Notes under the pieces: model-generated
Seen by the model: only the letters and a program-made list of their open reading frames with translations
What the model was told of the DNA's origin: nothing
Databases searched by the model: none
Position numbers and translations under genes: made by a program
Shown: piece after piece, positions 16,984 to 27,378 of the stretch
Position numbering within the stretch: the stretch's first letter is position 1
Layout of the letters: the number at the start of each line of letters is the position of its first letter
Origin: Aeromonas bestiarum
GTDB taxonomy: Bacteria; Pseudomonadota; Gammaproteobacteria; Enterobacterales; Aeromonadaceae
Reading direction: 5' to 3'
DNA: 64,000 bases
NCBI RefSeq assembly: GCF_000819745.1
Contig: NZ_CDDA01000008.1
Span: forward strand, 154,096 to 218,095

Positions 16984-18921
16984 TCAGGCCTGATGGCCGA
17001 GGATGCGAGGGATCTGGCTGGCTTGATGATGGATGTGCTCCGACACCTGCACCGAGAGCCGGCTGCCCTGGCGGGCGTGCTGGCTGATGCGCGCGATGAG
17101 ATCGGCGAAGCTGGCCAGCTTGTGTTCCTGGCTCTTGGCGTTGTCCGCCCCTTGCAGCGCTATGACGGCTGTGCTGCGCGCCATCTCCCGCACCGCCTGG
17201 GTGGTCTGGCGCAACTGCTCCGCCTGCTGGCGCTGGGCGGCTGCTTCCGAGGTGATCCGCGCCAGCACGGTGCCGAGCTGATCTCCCGCCTGGGTGAGCC
17301 GCGTCAGGATCTCTGTGATCTGGCCAAGGGAGCGCTGAGTATCGGCGGAGAGGTGGCGCACCTCGTCGGCCACCACCGCAAACCCGCGCCCCTGTTCCCC
17401 CGCCCGTGCCGCCTCTATGGCCGCATTGAGTGCCAGCAGGTTGGTCTGCTGGGCTATGTGGCCTATCACGTCGACGATGGCGGTGACATCATCCACCGAG
17501 CGCTTGAGCTGGGTCAGGGCGCCACAGCTCTCGTCGATGGCAAGCCCGGTCTGGGCCGTGGCCTGCAACATGCCTCCCACCAACTGCTCGCTCTGGCTCA
17601 TGGAGTGCTCGTTGTGCTGGGCGTGCTGCGCTATCTCTGCGGCCACCTGATGCACCTCGCCGGCCAGCTGGTTCAGCTCGTTCATCATCAGATCCCCCTC
17701 GTCCACCGCCTGCTCGGTGGTGCGCGTACTGTGGTGGATCTCTTCGACCTGATTGACCATGCCCTGCAGGCTCAGTGAGACCGCCGACAGCTGCCCCTCC
17801 TTTTGCTGCTGCTCCTGTTGCAGGCGCATGATGAGGCGGTTGTAGCTGGCGACTATGTCGCCGAGTTCGTTGCGCTCGCGCCCCTGGGGCAGGGTCTCGG
17901 CCTGACCCGTCTCGTCGAGTTGCAGAAAAGCACCGCGCAGCCGCAGCAGCGGCGTGACCAGCCAGCGGCGCTGCACCAGGGCAAACAGCAGCGCGACCAG
18001 CACCAGACAGAGCGCCAGGCTGCCGAGGATGAGGGCCAGCTCCTGGTGGACCGCCTGCCGCCCGGCTGCAAGCTCGGCCCCCATCTGGTTGGTGGCCTGC
18101 AACATCTGGCTGATGTCCTGCTGCACCGCCTGGCGGGCAGTCTGCTGCTGTTGCAGCGCCTTGCGGCTGTTTTCCAGCTCTTGCGGGTAGCGCGTGAGCA
18201 GGGAGAGCAGTTCGGCTTTGGGCAGATCGCCCAGCTCCTTGCGCTCCGGCTCACCCAGGGTGAACTCGTCGGCAGGCGGCGCAGCAAACAGGCCGAGCAG
18301 CGGCAGGGCGGCCAGTTGCTGCACCTGCTTTTGCATGGCAGCCAGCTCGAACGTCAGTCCCTCCAGCAGCTTGGGGCTGGCCTGTTCCATGTAGTTCTGG
18401 CGCAGGTGACCGAGCCCGGGCAGGGCCGCCAGTATGTCGGTGGCACCCTGGCGGTATCGATCCGCGCTGGCCGGATCTGCACCCGTCGCCCCCTGCTGGC
18501 CATAACGCAGCAGCGCCCTGGCCTGGGCGGTCAGCTCGTTTTCGGCGTTTTGCAGCAGCCACTGGCTGTTGCCGGAGAGCTTGCCCGCCGCCAGATAGTC
18601 GTTGTCGATGCGCGTTCCCATCTGCTCGAGCAGGGCGCGTAGCGGGGCTGTGAGCGCAGCATCCTGCTGCGCCAGCTGGGCGAGTGCCTGCTTGCGCACC
18701 CCTTCGGCCTCAGTCAGGCGCAGGGGATCGCCGCTGGCGAGGTAGTCGCGCAAGGTGCCTTGCAGTGTGCCGGTCAGTCGTTGTTGCAGCCGTTCGTGTT
18801 GATGCTGGGCTTGTTCGGCCCGGTTCAGCTGCTGCCAGCCATGAAACAGGGCGCCGGCTTGCACGGCGGCGACCAGCAGCAGTACCAGGGAGGAGAGGGA
18901 GGCGTAATGGGCTATTTTCAC
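16984..18921 (-). CDS. Methyl-accepting chemotaxis protein
   Basis: A 645-residue transmembrane chemoreceptor. TM1 is about residues 7-27, a helical periplasmic sensor about 30-294, TM2 about 295-317, HAMP about 318-368, and then the cytoplasmic four-helix bundle. The hairpin tip that contacts CheA/CheW is intact ([20 protein letters not shown] then [20 protein letters not shown], about 486-525). The C-terminus lacks the NWETF-type CheR/CheB tether. The large all-helical periplasmic domain with many Gln and Ala residues suggests a helical-bundle sensor; the ligand is unknown. It is not linked to other chemotaxis genes. Confidence 0.93.
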   Translation of the reverse strand: MKIAHYASLSSLVLLLVAAVQAGALFHGWQQLNRAEQAQHQHERLQQRLTGTLQGTLRDYLASGDPLRLTEAEGVRKQALAQLAQQDAALTAPLRALLEQMGTRIDNDYLAAGKLSGNSQWLLQNAENELTAQARALLRYGQQGATGADPASADRYRQGATDILAALPGLGHLRQNYMEQASPKLLEGLTFELAAMQKQVQQLAALPLLGLFAAPPADEFTLGEPERKELGDLPKAELLSLLTRYPQELENSRKALQQQQTARQAVQQDISQMLQATNQMGAELAAGRQAVHQELALILGSLALCLVLVALLFALVQRRWLVTPLLRLRGAFLQLDETGQAETLPQGRERNELGDIVASYNRLIMRLQQEQQQKEGQLSAVSLSLQGMVNQVEEIHHSTRTTEQAVDEGDLMMNELNQLAGEVHQVAAEIAQHAQHNEHSMSQSEQLVGGMLQATAQTGLAIDESCGALTQLKRSVDDVTAIVDVIGHIAQQTNLLALNAAIEAARAGEQGRGFAVVADEVRHLSADTQRSLGQITEILTRLTQAGDQLGTVLARITSEAAAQRQQAEQLRQTTQAVREMARSTAVIALQGADNAKSQEHKLASFADLIARISQHARQGSRLSVQVSEHIHHQASQIPRILGHQA

Positions 18922-19016
18922 GTCAGGATTCCTGCTTGAGCCACGGGAATGGAAGTCGGCGTGAGCTTAAGCAGGAGAGATGGCGTTTTTATGACAGCCG
19001 CTGCAGGGCGGTGAGA

Positions 19017-19919
19017 TCATGACAACGAAGGCGCGGCTGGCTCCTTCTGCTTGCCGGCGGCAGGCGACTTGCCCAGCATGCCGAGCAGGGCGCCCCCCAT
19101 GATGAAGGCCCCGGCCAGCAGGTGACGGGGCGTCAGCTGTTCGCCATTGAGCAGCACCAGAGCCAAGGTGCTCAGCAGCGGGGTCAGATAGGCCAGCGCC
19201 CCGATGCGACGGGGATCTCCGTCTCGCAGCGCCAGATACCAGGTGACGAAGGCCGCCCCCATGGGCCCGAGCGCCAGCCCCAGGATCAGCCACCAGTCGC
19301 CGGCGGGGATCTGTTCGAGGGGCAGCGGCCCTTCCAGCCAGAGTGCCAGCAGCAGTGCCAGCAATCCGGCGGGCAGGCAGGCCGCCGCCGTCACCACTGC
19401 CGGGGCCGGCGGCAGCCGGCGGGAGAGCACAGAGTAGGCGCCCCAGATGATGGCGGCGCCGAGCGCCAGCAGGTAGCCGGGCAGATAGGCCTGCTGCAGC
19501 TGCAACTCGCCGTTGACCATCACCAGCACGGAACCCGCCAGCCCGAGCGCGCCGGCCAGCAGGTGGCGGGCATGGAGCGGATGGCCCGGCAGCAGCAGGG
19601 GGGTGAACAGTATGATGCACAGGGGCCAGAGGTAATTGATGAGGTTCGCCTCCAGCACGGGGGCGTGGCGAAAGCTCATGAACAGCAGCAGATGGTAGAA
19701 CAGCAGCGCCGCCACAGTGACCAGCCAGGTGATGGGGCGAGCCCGCCACTGGCGCCAGAACGGCAGGGCGCCGGCGCCACAAAAGAAGAGCACCAGCCCC
19801 ACCAGCACCAGAGGTGACACGCTGGTGATCCGGGAGGTGAGCGCCGCCAGCGAGGCCCACAGCAGTATGGTCAGCAGCGCAAAACCGGTGGACCTGTCCC
19901 ACCAGGAAGAAGCAGACAT
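19017..19919 (-). CDS. DMT-superfamily EamA exporter (YddG-like)
   Basis: A 300-residue inner-membrane transporter of the drug/metabolite type with ten predicted membrane helices in two EamA repeats. HAPVLEANLINYLWPLCIILF closely resembles the motif of aromatic amino-acid exporter YddG. The C-terminal tail is charged (KSPAAGKQKEPAAP). It lies 95 bp upstream of the chemoreceptor on the same strand. An amino-acid or metabolite export role is inferred from the family. Confidence 0.85.
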   Translation of the reverse strand: MSASSWWDRSTGFALLTILLWASLAALTSRITSVSPLVLVGLVLFFCGAGALPFWRQWRARPITWLVTVAALLFYHLLLFMSFRHAPVLEANLINYLWPLCIILFTPLLLPGHPLHARHLLAGALGLAGSVLVMVNGELQLQQAYLPGYLLALGAAIIWGAYSVLSRRLPPAPAVVTAAACLPAGLLALLLALWLEGPLPLEQIPAGDWWLILGLALGPMGAAFVTWYLALRDGDPRRIGALAYLTPLLSTLALVLLNGEQLTPRHLLAGAFIMGGALLGMLGKSPAAGKQKEPAAPSLS

Positions 19920-19944
19920 CCAACACTCCTTTGCAAGATGAATA

Positions 19945-19975
19945 GAAAGAGGGCCAGTCTAGCAGACCGGCCCTC
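19945..19975 (-). terminator. Hairpin downstream of rhaD
   Basis: A 12-bp stem with one mismatch (GAGGGCCAGTCT / AGACCGGCCCTC), followed on the minus transcript by TTTCTATTC. It would end the fucO-like/rhaD transcript. Confidence 0.7.
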
Positions 19976-20004
19976 CCTGAGGTGCAGTGGTTTTGAGCGC
20001 GCAT

Positions 20005-20036
20005 CGGTATAGGCCCCGCTGGCAGGGCCTATACCG
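20005..20036. repeat. Perfect 12-bp inverted repeat 3' of rhaD
   Basis: CGGTATAGGCCC (20005-20016) is repeated inverted at 20025-20036 with an 8-base spacer. It has no U-run. It lies 8 bases past the rhaD stop and could stabilise the mRNA 3' end or act together with the terminator that follows. Confidence 0.6.
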
Positions 20037-20044
20037 GCCGCTTG

Positions 20045-20872
20045 CTACAGACCGAAGGTTTCCTGCAGCGCCTGCATGTCCTGGGTGCTGACCCCTTCCG
20101 GCTCGAAACCGCTGGCGAGACACATCAGGTGCAGCTTGGCCCCCTTGTTCGCCACATCGACGAAGTCAAAGGCCATCAGTGCATCCGTCCCTGTGGCCAC
20201 GGCACCATGTTTTTCCCAGATGGCCACATCGTGCTGGCGCAGGGCGGCCGTGGTGCCATCCGCCATGGTCTGGCTGCCGGGCATGCAGTAGGGCACCACA
20301 CCTATGCCGCGTGGCACGAAGGCCCGCACCTCGGGCAACATCTTCCAGCAGGCGTGGGTGTAAGCGGCGCTGTCACGGGCATAACGGGGATGGTGAGAGA
20401 GCGCAATCAGCTCGAGCGGATGTGTGTGTACCACGCAGCGATCGGCTGCGCCCCGGCGCTGCTTGTCCATGACGATTTCCACGTGGGAGATGAATTCGCT
20501 GGTGGGCTGGTAGTCGTGCAAGCCACGGCCTCCCCACAGGATATGGTAACCCCGGGCCTCGTCATCGATCCGCAGGACGCAGCCCGCGAGCTCCGGGCTG
20601 CGCAGCTCGCGTATGCGTTCCCCCGTGCCCTTGACGAAGAAGACATGACCGGCGCTGTCGGCCGGGAAGGTGCCTTCTCCCCCTACCATGGACAGGGGGC
20701 AGTGGGGATACTGGCTCAGGTCGGCGGGCGCCTGCCCAAAGATGTCGGTGAGATCGACGGAGATGTTGCCGCCGTTGCGCTCGGCCCACTCTCGTTGCCA
20801 CAAATAGGCGGATACCTCGACGACCTTCTCGATTTCAGCCCGCACGGCTGCGTTGAATTCAATCTGCTGCAT
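20045..20872 (-). CDS. rhaD: Rhamnulose-1-phosphate aldolase
   Basis: A 275-residue class II aldolase that splits L-rhamnulose 1-phosphate into dihydroxyacetone phosphate and L-lactaldehyde. Zinc ligands are visible as His149/His151 (VVHTHPLEL) and His222 (EKHGAVATG); a conserved Glu lies in PTSEFISH. The length matches E. coli RhaD (274). Of two adjacent ATG codons the second (20872) best fits AGAGG. It lies downstream of the fucO-like gene on the same strand with a hairpin between them. Confidence 0.95.
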   Translation of the reverse strand: MQQIEFNAAVRAEIEKVVEVSAYLWQREWAERNGGNISVDLTDIFGQAPADLSQYPHCPLSMVGGEGTFPADSAGHVFFVKGTGERIRELRSPELAGCVLRIDDEARGYHILWGGRGLHDYQPTSEFISHVEIVMDKQRRGAADRCVVHTHPLELIALSHHPRYARDSAAYTHACWKMLPEVRAFVPRGIGVVPYCMPGSQTMADGTTAALRQHDVAIWEKHGAVATGTDALMAFDFVDVANKGAKLHLMCLASGFEPEGVSTQDMQALQETFGL

Positions 20873-21026
20873 CATTTCCTCTACCTTGCGTTGAAGAGCC
20901 ATTGTGAGTGGGGCCACTGTAACCAGTGGCGCGGCGTCGAGCCTCAACGGGGGCGCCAAGCCAGGAGTGGAGTTGGCCGGATTTTCAAGAAGTGCACAAA
21001 GGGGCGGAGGGCTGGATGCAGGCTGC

Positions 21027-21056
21027 TGAAAACAGAGAGGCCGCCCGAGGGCGGCC
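21027..21056 (-). terminator. Hairpin between the fucO-like gene and rhaD
   Basis: An 8-bp perfect stem (GGCCGCCC / GGGCGGCC), followed on the minus transcript by TCTCTGTTTTC. It could attenuate transcription into rhaD or imply a separate rhaD promoter. Confidence 0.65.
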
Positions 21057-21078
21057 GCTTGTCGTGTCGGGTTCGGGG

Positions 21079-22230
21079 TCAGAACGCGGCTTGATAGAGG
21101 GCCAGCAGCTCTGTCTTGCTGGCCACCCGGGGGGCACAGCCGGAACAGGGATCGGCGGCGGCGGCATCGACCCAGCCGGCGAGATCCCCAGGCTGTATAC
21201 CGAGTTCATGCAGGCCACCGGGAATACCCACCCGGGCGGAGAGTGCGCGAATGGCCTGGATGGCGGCAGCGGCGGCACCAGCCTTGCTCATGGCGCTGGT
21301 ATCCACCCCCATGGCGGCGGCTATGTCGGCGAAGCGATCCTCCCTGACGGCCAGATTGAACTCGCAGACCACCGGCAGCAGGATGGCGTTGCACACGCCG
21401 TGCGGCAGGTTGTGGGTGGCGCCGGGCTGATGAGCGAGAGAGTGCACGTAGCCAAGCCCTGCGCTGTTGAACGCCATGCCGGCCAGGAACTGGCCGTGGG
21501 CCATCATCTCGCGAGCGGTCAGATCCTGACCGTTCGCCACCGCTTGCGGCAGATATGCGGCAATCACCCGGATGGCGGCGAGGGCCGAGTGATCGGTCAG
21601 CACATGAGCACCGATGGAGACATAGGCCTCGATGGCATGGGTCAGGGCATCCATGCCGGTGGCGGCGGTAACGGCCGGGGGCAGCCCCACCATCAGGGTG
21701 GGATCGTTGACTGCCACTGTCGGTATCAGTGCAGCGTCTATGATGACCATTTTGACCTTGCGCCGGGTGTCGGTGATCACCGCATTGCTGGTCACTTCGG
21801 CGGCCGTGCCCGAGGTGGTGCTGATGCAGGCCATGAAGGGGCCCGTGTGGACGACCTTGCCGATGCCTTCGAAGTCATGGATCTGTTTGCCCGGGTTGGC
21901 AACCAGGGCGCGCACCGCCTTGGCGGTATCCATGGCGCTGCCACCGCCAAAGCCGATGAGTGCATCGCACTGCCCGGCCTGCCAGTTTGCCAGCGCCGCG
22001 CTGGCAACCTTATCGGTCGGGTTGGGCTCTACGCCGTCATAAACCTGGGGGGTGAAGCCATGATCACGCAGTGCGCCGAGCAGACCGTCTAGCAGACCAA
22101 GCGAGATCAGGGCTCGCTCGGTCACGATCAGCGGACGACGGGCGGGCTGGTTGCACATCAATTGCACCAGATCGTGGATGGCTCCACTGCCGGACAGGCT
22201 GATCTGGGGTAGACACAATGCAAAGGCCAT
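21079..22230 (-). CDS. Iron-containing alcohol dehydrogenase, probable lactaldehyde reductase (FucO-like)
   Basis: A 383-residue group III alcohol dehydrogenase. It has the NAD-binding GFGGGSAMDTAKA (about 94-106), TTSGTAAEVTSNAVI and the metal-binding histidine segment HSLAHQPGATHNLPHG. The closing DPCSGCAPR matches the FucO/YiaY subgroup. In a rhamnose locus the expected reaction is NADH-dependent reduction of L-lactaldehyde (the RhaD product) to 1,2-propanediol, which balances redox during anaerobic growth. It lies between rhaS and rhaD on the minus strand and is probably induced with them. Confidence 0.88.
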   Translation of the reverse strand: MAFALCLPQISLSGSGAIHDLVQLMCNQPARRPLIVTERALISLGLLDGLLGALRDHGFTPQVYDGVEPNPTDKVASAALANWQAGQCDALIGFGGGSAMDTAKAVRALVANPGKQIHDFEGIGKVVHTGPFMACISTTSGTAAEVTSNAVITDTRRKVKMVIIDAALIPTVAVNDPTLMVGLPPAVTAATGMDALTHAIEAYVSIGAHVLTDHSALAAIRVIAAYLPQAVANGQDLTAREMMAHGQFLAGMAFNSAGLGYVHSLAHQPGATHNLPHGVCNAILLPVVCEFNLAVREDRFADIAAAMGVDTSAMSKAGAAAAAIQAIRALSARVGIPGGLHELGIQPGDLAGWVDAAAADPCSGCAPRVASKTELLALYQAAF

Positions 22231-22338
22231 CAGATATCCCTCTTCGTTGGATGAAATTAAGGGGATATTAAGCTTGTTGTGGCGGACGGCCTTTAACCTT
22301 TGGCCCGTGAGGGAAATATAGTGGCCAAGAATTAAAGT

Positions 22339-23169
22339 TTATTTATAGCGTTTTCTGTATTGCAGTGGCGTCAGCTCAAAGGCATGGTGAAATTTGCTCG
22401 AAAAATAATTTCCATCATTGAATCCACTCTCAAAGGCAATATCGGTAACCGATTTATTGGTATGGCTGAGCAACCAGGATGCATGGCAGAGTCGCACTCG
22501 TCCGAGATAATTGTTGGGGGTCAAGCCAGTATATTCCTGTATTTTTCGGTTCAGGGTGCGCAGCGGAATGGAAAAACGTTCAGACAGTTGGCTCCAGTCG
22601 ATCTCTTCCTGATAGTTTTCATCGAGATAATTAATGAGGGCCAACAGCCTTTCCTGATCTCCTTCCCCCTTGCCGCCCGCTTCCCCTCCTTGCTGACGGG
22701 TACGCCAGAGCAGCACGGCCAACTGGGAAAACAGTGCTTCGATCATCACCGGAGAACAGGCATCTCGCCGGCTGTTTTCTGCCGCTATCTGGTTCAGCAG
22801 CAGCTCGCTCTGCGGTTGCAGGGAAGGGGGCAGTCGCAGTCCGCCACTGGCCGGATGGCAGCTGGTTTGCAGCAGGGTTTGCAACCCGTCTGCGAAGTGG
22901 AATCCCTCCGGCCTGAACAGCACATTGGTCAGGCAGAGATCCTTCATCTGATCGAACATGTGGGCATCGTCTTCGCGCAGGTAGAAGACACTGCCGCGGC
23001 GGATATGCACGGCGCTGCCGTCCGTGATGTGGATGGCACAGCCAGATTTGATCAGCACGAGTTCATGAAACGAATGACAGTGCTCCGGAAAGGGTTCCTG
23101 CGGAGCGCGTGGTAATACGTTGATGACCTTGTTGTGGTCAAAAAAATCGGTCTGCTGCAGGCGAAACAT
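22339..23169 (-). CDS. rhaS: AraC-family L-rhamnose regulator RhaS
   Basis: A 276-residue activator. Its N-terminal cupin sugar-binding domain (PEHCHSFHELVLIKSGCAIHI, LCLTNVLFRPEGFHF) aligns by eye with E. coli RhaS (278 residues), and two C-terminal helix-turn-helix units follow (WSQLSERFSIPLRTLNRKIQ and VTDIAFESGFNDGNYFSSKF). The ATG at 23169 has AAGAG eight bases upstream. It is the only AraC regulator in the locus: no rhaR is present, unlike the E. coli rhaSR pair. It is divergent from rhaB, so it should act on the shared intergenic region. Confidence 0.92.
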   Translation of the reverse strand: MFRLQQTDFFDHNKVINVLPRAPQEPFPEHCHSFHELVLIKSGCAIHITDGSAVHIRRGSVFYLREDDAHMFDQMKDLCLTNVLFRPEGFHFADGLQTLLQTSCHPASGGLRLPPSLQPQSELLLNQIAAENSRRDACSPVMIEALFSQLAVLLWRTRQQGGEAGGKGEGDQERLLALINYLDENYQEEIDWSQLSERFSIPLRTLNRKIQEYTGLTPNNYLGRVRLCHASWLLSHTNKSVTDIAFESGFNDGNYFSSKFHHAFELTPLQYRKRYK

Positions 23170-23245
23170 GGTCGATCTCTTCATGAGGTGATGAGCAGTG
23201 AATATGCGCAGGCGCCGGCTCCGGTCAATCAAATAGCACGGGTTT

Positions 23246-23261
23246 CGTGAGGGTTTTCACA
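23246..23261. promoter_or_regulatory. CRP (cAMP receptor protein) binding site in the rha divergent promoter region
   Basis: CGTGA-GGGTTT-TCACA matches the consensus TGTGA-N6-TCACA at nine of ten positions. It lies in the 295-bp rhaS/rhaB intergenic region, 77 bases from the rhaS start and 204 from the rhaB start. Catabolite control of rhamnose genes through CRP is established in E. coli. Confidence 0.75.
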
Positions 23262-23464
23262 GTTACCTCGCATTTATTTATCAACAAGTCTCGATTGCTT
23301 CCTTTTGCGCAGTGGCGTTATTTGACCTCACTCACACAATTGTCATTCAGTTTCTATTTCTCGATTTTTATGCCAGCTGAGCATATTTATTTGGCCACAA
23401 CAGAAAGGTTGCCAACCATCAGGAAACCTAGAGTGACGACATCGAAATTTATGGAGTCGGTTCG

Positions 23465-24949
23465 ATGTCAGTCAATATTGCGGCAGTGGATTTAGGCGCC
23501 TCCAGCGGGCGGGTAATATGGGCCAGCTATGATCCGGTCAATGACAATATCACCATGCAGGAGATGCATCGCTTTACCAATGGCATGGTGCATAGCAATG
23601 GGCATGATTGCTGGGAACCGGAACGGCTCTTTTCCAATATCTTGCTCGGGCTGGAAAAAATTGATGCCGCTGGCATTGCGCTCGATGCGGTGGGTATCGA
23701 CTCTTGGGGGGTCGACTTTGTACTGCTGGATGCGGCGGGCCAGATGCTCGGTGACGCTGTGGCTTATCGCGATGCCCGTACCGACGGCGTGCCGGAGCGG
23801 GTCTGGCAGCAGTTGTCCCGCGATGAGATCTATCGTCGCAGCGGTATCCAGTTCCTCAAGTTCAACAGCCTCTATCAGATCCGGGCCCTGCTCGATGAAA
23901 AACCGGCCTGGCTGGACAAGGTCACCCGTCTGCTGCTGATCCCCGATTACCTGCACTATCGGCTGACCGGCCAGTTCAGCTGCGAATTTACCAATGCCTC
24001 CACCAGTCAGCTGGTCAATGCCCGCAGCAGGGATTGGGATCCCGAACTGATCGGGTTGATCGGCGAAGGGGGCAAGTGGCTGCAGCCCATCGCCACCCCC
24101 GGCACCCGGCTGGGTCACTGGATCAGCCCCTCCGGCCGTCAGGTCAGCGTCATCCTGCCTGCCACTCACGACACCGGCTCGGCCATAGTCGCCACCCCGC
24201 TGAGTGGACGCGGCGCTGCCTATATCAGCTCGGGCACTTGGTCGCTGGTCGGGGTCGAGCGCAAGGCTCCGCTGACCGATGCTGCCGCCCTGGCTGCCAA
24301 CCTCACCAATGAAGGGGGAGTGGAGGGAACCTGGCGTCTGCTCAAGAACGTCATGGGGTTGTGGCTGGTGCAGGGGCTGCAGGCGCTGTGGCCGCAGCTG
24401 GGCTTCGCAGAGTTGGTGGCGCAGGCGGAACAGGCCGAGCCCTTTGCTTACCTCATTCACCCCAACGACGAACGTTTTCTCAATCCCGCCTGCATGCGCA
24501 GCGCCATCCAGCATTTCTGTCAGGAGACGGGACAGGGCACGCCGCAGAACCCGGGCGAGCTGGTGCGCTGCGTGCTGGACAGCCTGGCGCTGTGCTACGA
24601 CCAGGTGCTCAGGGAGCTGGAGAGCGTCACCGGCGAGCCCATCACCAGGTTGCATATCGTAGGTGGCGGCTCCCAGAACCGGTTGCTCAACCAGCTTTGC
24701 GCCGACATCTGCCAATGCACAGTGCTCACCGGGCCTGTGGAGGCCTCGGCGCTCGGCAACATCGGCTGGCAGCTCAAGGGGCTGGGCCTTTTACAGGATC
24801 TGGCGGACGTGCGCCGCCTGATCCGCCACAACACCCGCATCGACACCCTGCATCCGCATGAGGTCCCGCAGCTGGACCATTACCGGACGCGCTTTGCCGC
24901 GCTCTGCGCGCACACCCATTCAGACACGTTAATCGAGGAAGTTGTATGA
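23465..24949 (+). CDS. rhaB: Rhamnulokinase
   Basis: A 494-residue FGGY-family sugar kinase that phosphorylates L-rhamnulose to L-rhamnulose 1-phosphate using ATP. It starts with [18 protein letters not shown] (phosphate-binding strand) and contains [28 protein letters not shown] and [12 protein letters not shown]; the nucleotide-binding [17 protein letters not shown] follows near 400. It opens the catabolic arm on the plus strand, and its stop overlaps the rhaA start (ATGA). Length is as in E. coli RhaB (489). Confidence 0.97.
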   Translation: MSVNIAAVDLGASSGRVIWASYDPVNDNITMQEMHRFTNGMVHSNGHDCWEPERLFSNILLGLEKIDAAGIALDAVGIDSWGVDFVLLDAAGQMLGDAVAYRDARTDGVPERVWQQLSRDEIYRRSGIQFLKFNSLYQIRALLDEKPAWLDKVTRLLLIPDYLHYRLTGQFSCEFTNASTSQLVNARSRDWDPELIGLIGEGGKWLQPIATPGTRLGHWISPSGRQVSVILPATHDTGSAIVATPLSGRGAAYISSGTWSLVGVERKAPLTDAAALAANLTNEGGVEGTWRLLKNVMGLWLVQGLQALWPQLGFAELVAQAEQAEPFAYLIHPNDERFLNPACMRSAIQHFCQETGQGTPQNPGELVRCVLDSLALCYDQVLRELESVTGEPITRLHIVGGGSQNRLLNQLCADICQCTVLTGPVEASALGNIGWQLKGLGLLQDLADVRRLIRHNTRIDTLHPHEVPQLDHYRTRFAALCAHTHSDTLIEEVV

Positions 24950-26205
24950 ACCCGAATATTGAAACTGCCTTTGCCCTGGCCAAACAGCAATATGCCGCCC
25001 TCGGCGTCGATGTGGAACAGGCGTTGACTACCCTGGCCACCATTCCCGTCTCCATGCACTGCTGGCAAGGGGACGATGTCGGTGGCTTCGAAGCGGATGC
25101 CGGCGCCCTGACCGGCGGCATTCAGGCGACCGGCAACTATCCGGGCAAGGCGCGCGATGCCATCGAGCTGCGTCGCGACCTGGATCTGGCGATGTCACTG
25201 ATCCCGGGGGCCAAGCGGCTCAACCTGCACGCCATCTATCTGGAGGCGGAGGGCCCGGTTGCGCGGGACAAGATTGAACCCAAGCACTTCGCCAACTGGG
25301 TGAGCTGGGCCAAGGAGAGAGGCGTGGGTCTGGACTTCAACCCCAGCTGTTTCTCCCATCCGCTGAGCGCCGATGGCATGACGCTGTCACATCCGGATCC
25401 CGAAATCCGCCGCTTCTGGATCGATCACTGCAAGGCGAGCCGTCGTATCTCGGCCTCCTTTGGTCAGGCGCTGGGTACGCCGTCCGTGATGAACATCTGG
25501 ATCCCGGACGGCATGAAGGATCTGCCCGCCGACCGGCTCGGGCCGCGTCAGCGGCTGATGGCGGCACTGGATGAGGTGCTGGCCGAGCGGATCGACGAGG
25601 CGCACCACATAGATGCCGTGGAGAGCAAGTTGTTCGGCATAGGCGCCGAGTCCTACACGGTCGGGTCGAACGAGTTCTACCTGGGTTATGCCAGCTCCCG
25701 TGACATAGCCCTGTGTCTGGATGCCGGCCATTTTCACCCCACCGAGGTCATCAGCGACAAGATCAGCGCGGCCTCCCTGTTTGTCCGGCACCTGCTGCTG
25801 CACGTCAGCCGCCCGGTGCGCTGGGACAGCGACCACGTGGTGCTGCTGGATGACGAAACCCAGGCCATCGCCAATGAAATCATCCGCAATGAGTTGCTGG
25901 CGCGGGTGCATATCGGCCTCGACTTCTTCGATGCCTCCATCAACCGCATCGCGGCCTGGGTTATCGGTACCCGCAACATGAAAAAGGCGCTGTTGCGTGC
26001 TCTGCTCGAGCCCATTGAGATGCTGCGTCAGGCCGAATGCAAGGGGGATTACTCGACCCGGCTGGCCCTGATGGAGGAGACCCGCAGCCTGCCGTGGCAA
26101 GCAGTCTGGGACTACGCCTGCGCCCGTGAAGGGGTTGCGGTGGGCGTCGACTGGCTCGACGCCGTCAAGGAGTACGAGGCGCAGGAGCTGCTCACTCGTC
26201 GCTGA
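24946..26205 (+). CDS. rhaA: L-rhamnose isomerase
   Basis: A 419-residue metal-dependent isomerase that interconverts L-rhamnose and L-rhamnulose, the first intracellular step. Family segments seen are [64 protein letters not shown] and [16 protein letters not shown], which include the metal-binding Glu, Asp and His residues. The start overlaps the rhaB stop by four bases, so translation is coupled. The length equals the E. coli enzyme. Confidence 0.97.
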   Translation: MNPNIETAFALAKQQYAALGVDVEQALTTLATIPVSMHCWQGDDVGGFEADAGALTGGIQATGNYPGKARDAIELRRDLDLAMSLIPGAKRLNLHAIYLEAEGPVARDKIEPKHFANWVSWAKERGVGLDFNPSCFSHPLSADGMTLSHPDPEIRRFWIDHCKASRRISASFGQALGTPSVMNIWIPDGMKDLPADRLGPRQRLMAALDEVLAERIDEAHHIDAVESKLFGIGAESYTVGSNEFYLGYASSRDIALCLDAGHFHPTEVISDKISAASLFVRHLLLHVSRPVRWDSDHVVLLDDETQAIANEIIRNELLARVHIGLDFFDASINRIAAWVIGTRNMKKALLRALLEPIEMLRQAECKGDYSTRLALMEETRSLPWQAVWDYACAREGVAVGVDWLDAVKEYEAQELLTRR

Positions 26206-26219
26206 GTTCACCCTCTGCC

Positions 26220-26245
26220 GACGCCCGCCATGTGTGGCGGGCGTC
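26220..26245 (+). repeat. Intercistronic hairpin between rhaA and rhaT
   Basis: A perfect 11-bp stem (GACGCCCGCCA / TGGCGGGCGTC, 4-base loop) 14 bases past the rhaA stop and without a U-run. It is more likely an mRNA-stabilising or partially attenuating element than a full terminator. Confidence 0.65.
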
Positions 26246-26338
26246 AGAAAAACAACAAAAACAGCGCGGTTGTCATCAAGGACGCTTCCCTCCATCGGGA
26301 AGCAAAAACACAATCAAACCTCAAGCAAGGAACATCTC

Positions 26339-27367
26339 ATGTCTGCAATCGTATCGGGAATCGGTTGGCATCTGGTTGGCGCCGCCTCGGCGGCCTCCTT
26401 CTATGCGCCCCTCAGCAAGGTCCGGCGCTGGTCGTGGGAAACCACCTGGGCCTTCGCCGGCCTGTTTTCATGGATCCTGTTGCCCTGGCTGGTCACCTCC
26501 ACGCTGATCGATGACTTCGGCGCCTTCTACAGCGTGGTGGACAGCAAGGCATTCTGGGGCATGTTTCTGTTCGGTGCCATGTGGGGGATAGGCAATGTCA
26601 ACTATGGCTTGACCATGCGCTATCTGGGCATGTCTCTGGGCATAGGGATCGCCATCGGCGTGACCCTGGTGGTGGGCACCCTGATGCCACCCATATTGCG
26701 TGGGGAATTTGGTCAGCTGCTCACCACGGCCAGTGGCCAAATCACCCTGCTCGGTGTCTTTGTCGCGTTGATCGGCATAGGCATAGTCACCTGGGCTGGG
26801 CATCAGAAAGAGATTGCCCTGGGCACGACTACCCGGGAGTTCAACCTGAAGAAGGGGCTGCTGCTGGCGGTGATGTGCGGCATCTTCTCCTCGGGATTTG
26901 CCTTCGGTCTGGAAGCCGCGGCCCCCATCCGGCAGGCATCGCTGGCACTTGGCATCAACCCGCTCTACGCCGTGTTGCCGAGCTACGGCATCATCATGGG
27001 CGGTGGAGCCATCGTCAACATGGCCTACTGCTTCATCCGGCTGGCAACGCGCCCCGAACTGTCACTGCGCAATGATCTGGCCCAGCCAGCGCGGAGTTTG
27101 CTGCTCAATGGCTTGCTGGCCGCGGCCGGTGGCATCATGTGGTATCTGCAGTTCTTCTTTTATGCCTGGGGCGAAGCCAGCATTCCCGAACACCTCTCCT
27201 TCGTGAACTGGATGTTGCACATGAGCGGTTATGTGTTGTGTGGCGGTATCGTGGGGCTGTTGATGGCGGAATGGAAAGGGGTCGGCACTCGTCCGGTGCG
27301 GATCCTCTGCATCGGCATGCTGGTGATAGTCGGTGCCGCCAATCTGGTCGGCATGGGCATGGCATAA
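26339..27367 (+). CDS. rhaT: L-rhamnose/proton symporter
   Basis: A 342-residue inner-membrane protein with about ten hydrophobic helices, matching RhaT (344 residues in E. coli), which imports L-rhamnose with a proton. Recognisable stretches are [40 protein letters not shown] and [20 protein letters not shown] 26339 follows AAGGA; the longer open frame running back into rhaA is not used. Placement as third gene of the arm, followed at 11 bases by rhaM, fits uptake coupled to catabolism. Confidence 0.95.
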   Translation: MSAIVSGIGWHLVGAASAASFYAPLSKVRRWSWETTWAFAGLFSWILLPWLVTSTLIDDFGAFYSVVDSKAFWGMFLFGAMWGIGNVNYGLTMRYLGMSLGIGIAIGVTLVVGTLMPPILRGEFGQLLTTASGQITLLGVFVALIGIGIVTWAGHQKEIALGTTTREFNLKKGLLLAVMCGIFSSGFAFGLEAAAPIRQASLALGINPLYAVLPSYGIIMGGGAIVNMAYCFIRLATRPELSLRNDLAQPARSLLLNGLLAAAGGIMWYLQFFFYAWGEASIPEHLSFVNWMLHMSGYVLCGGIVGLLMAEWKGVGTRPVRILCIGMLVIVGAANLVGMGMA

Positions 27368-27378
27368 GGAGCGACAAG

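Noticed and set aside
23492..24715. 407-codon minus-strand frame inside rhaB
   Set aside because: Antisense shadow of the rhamnulokinase.
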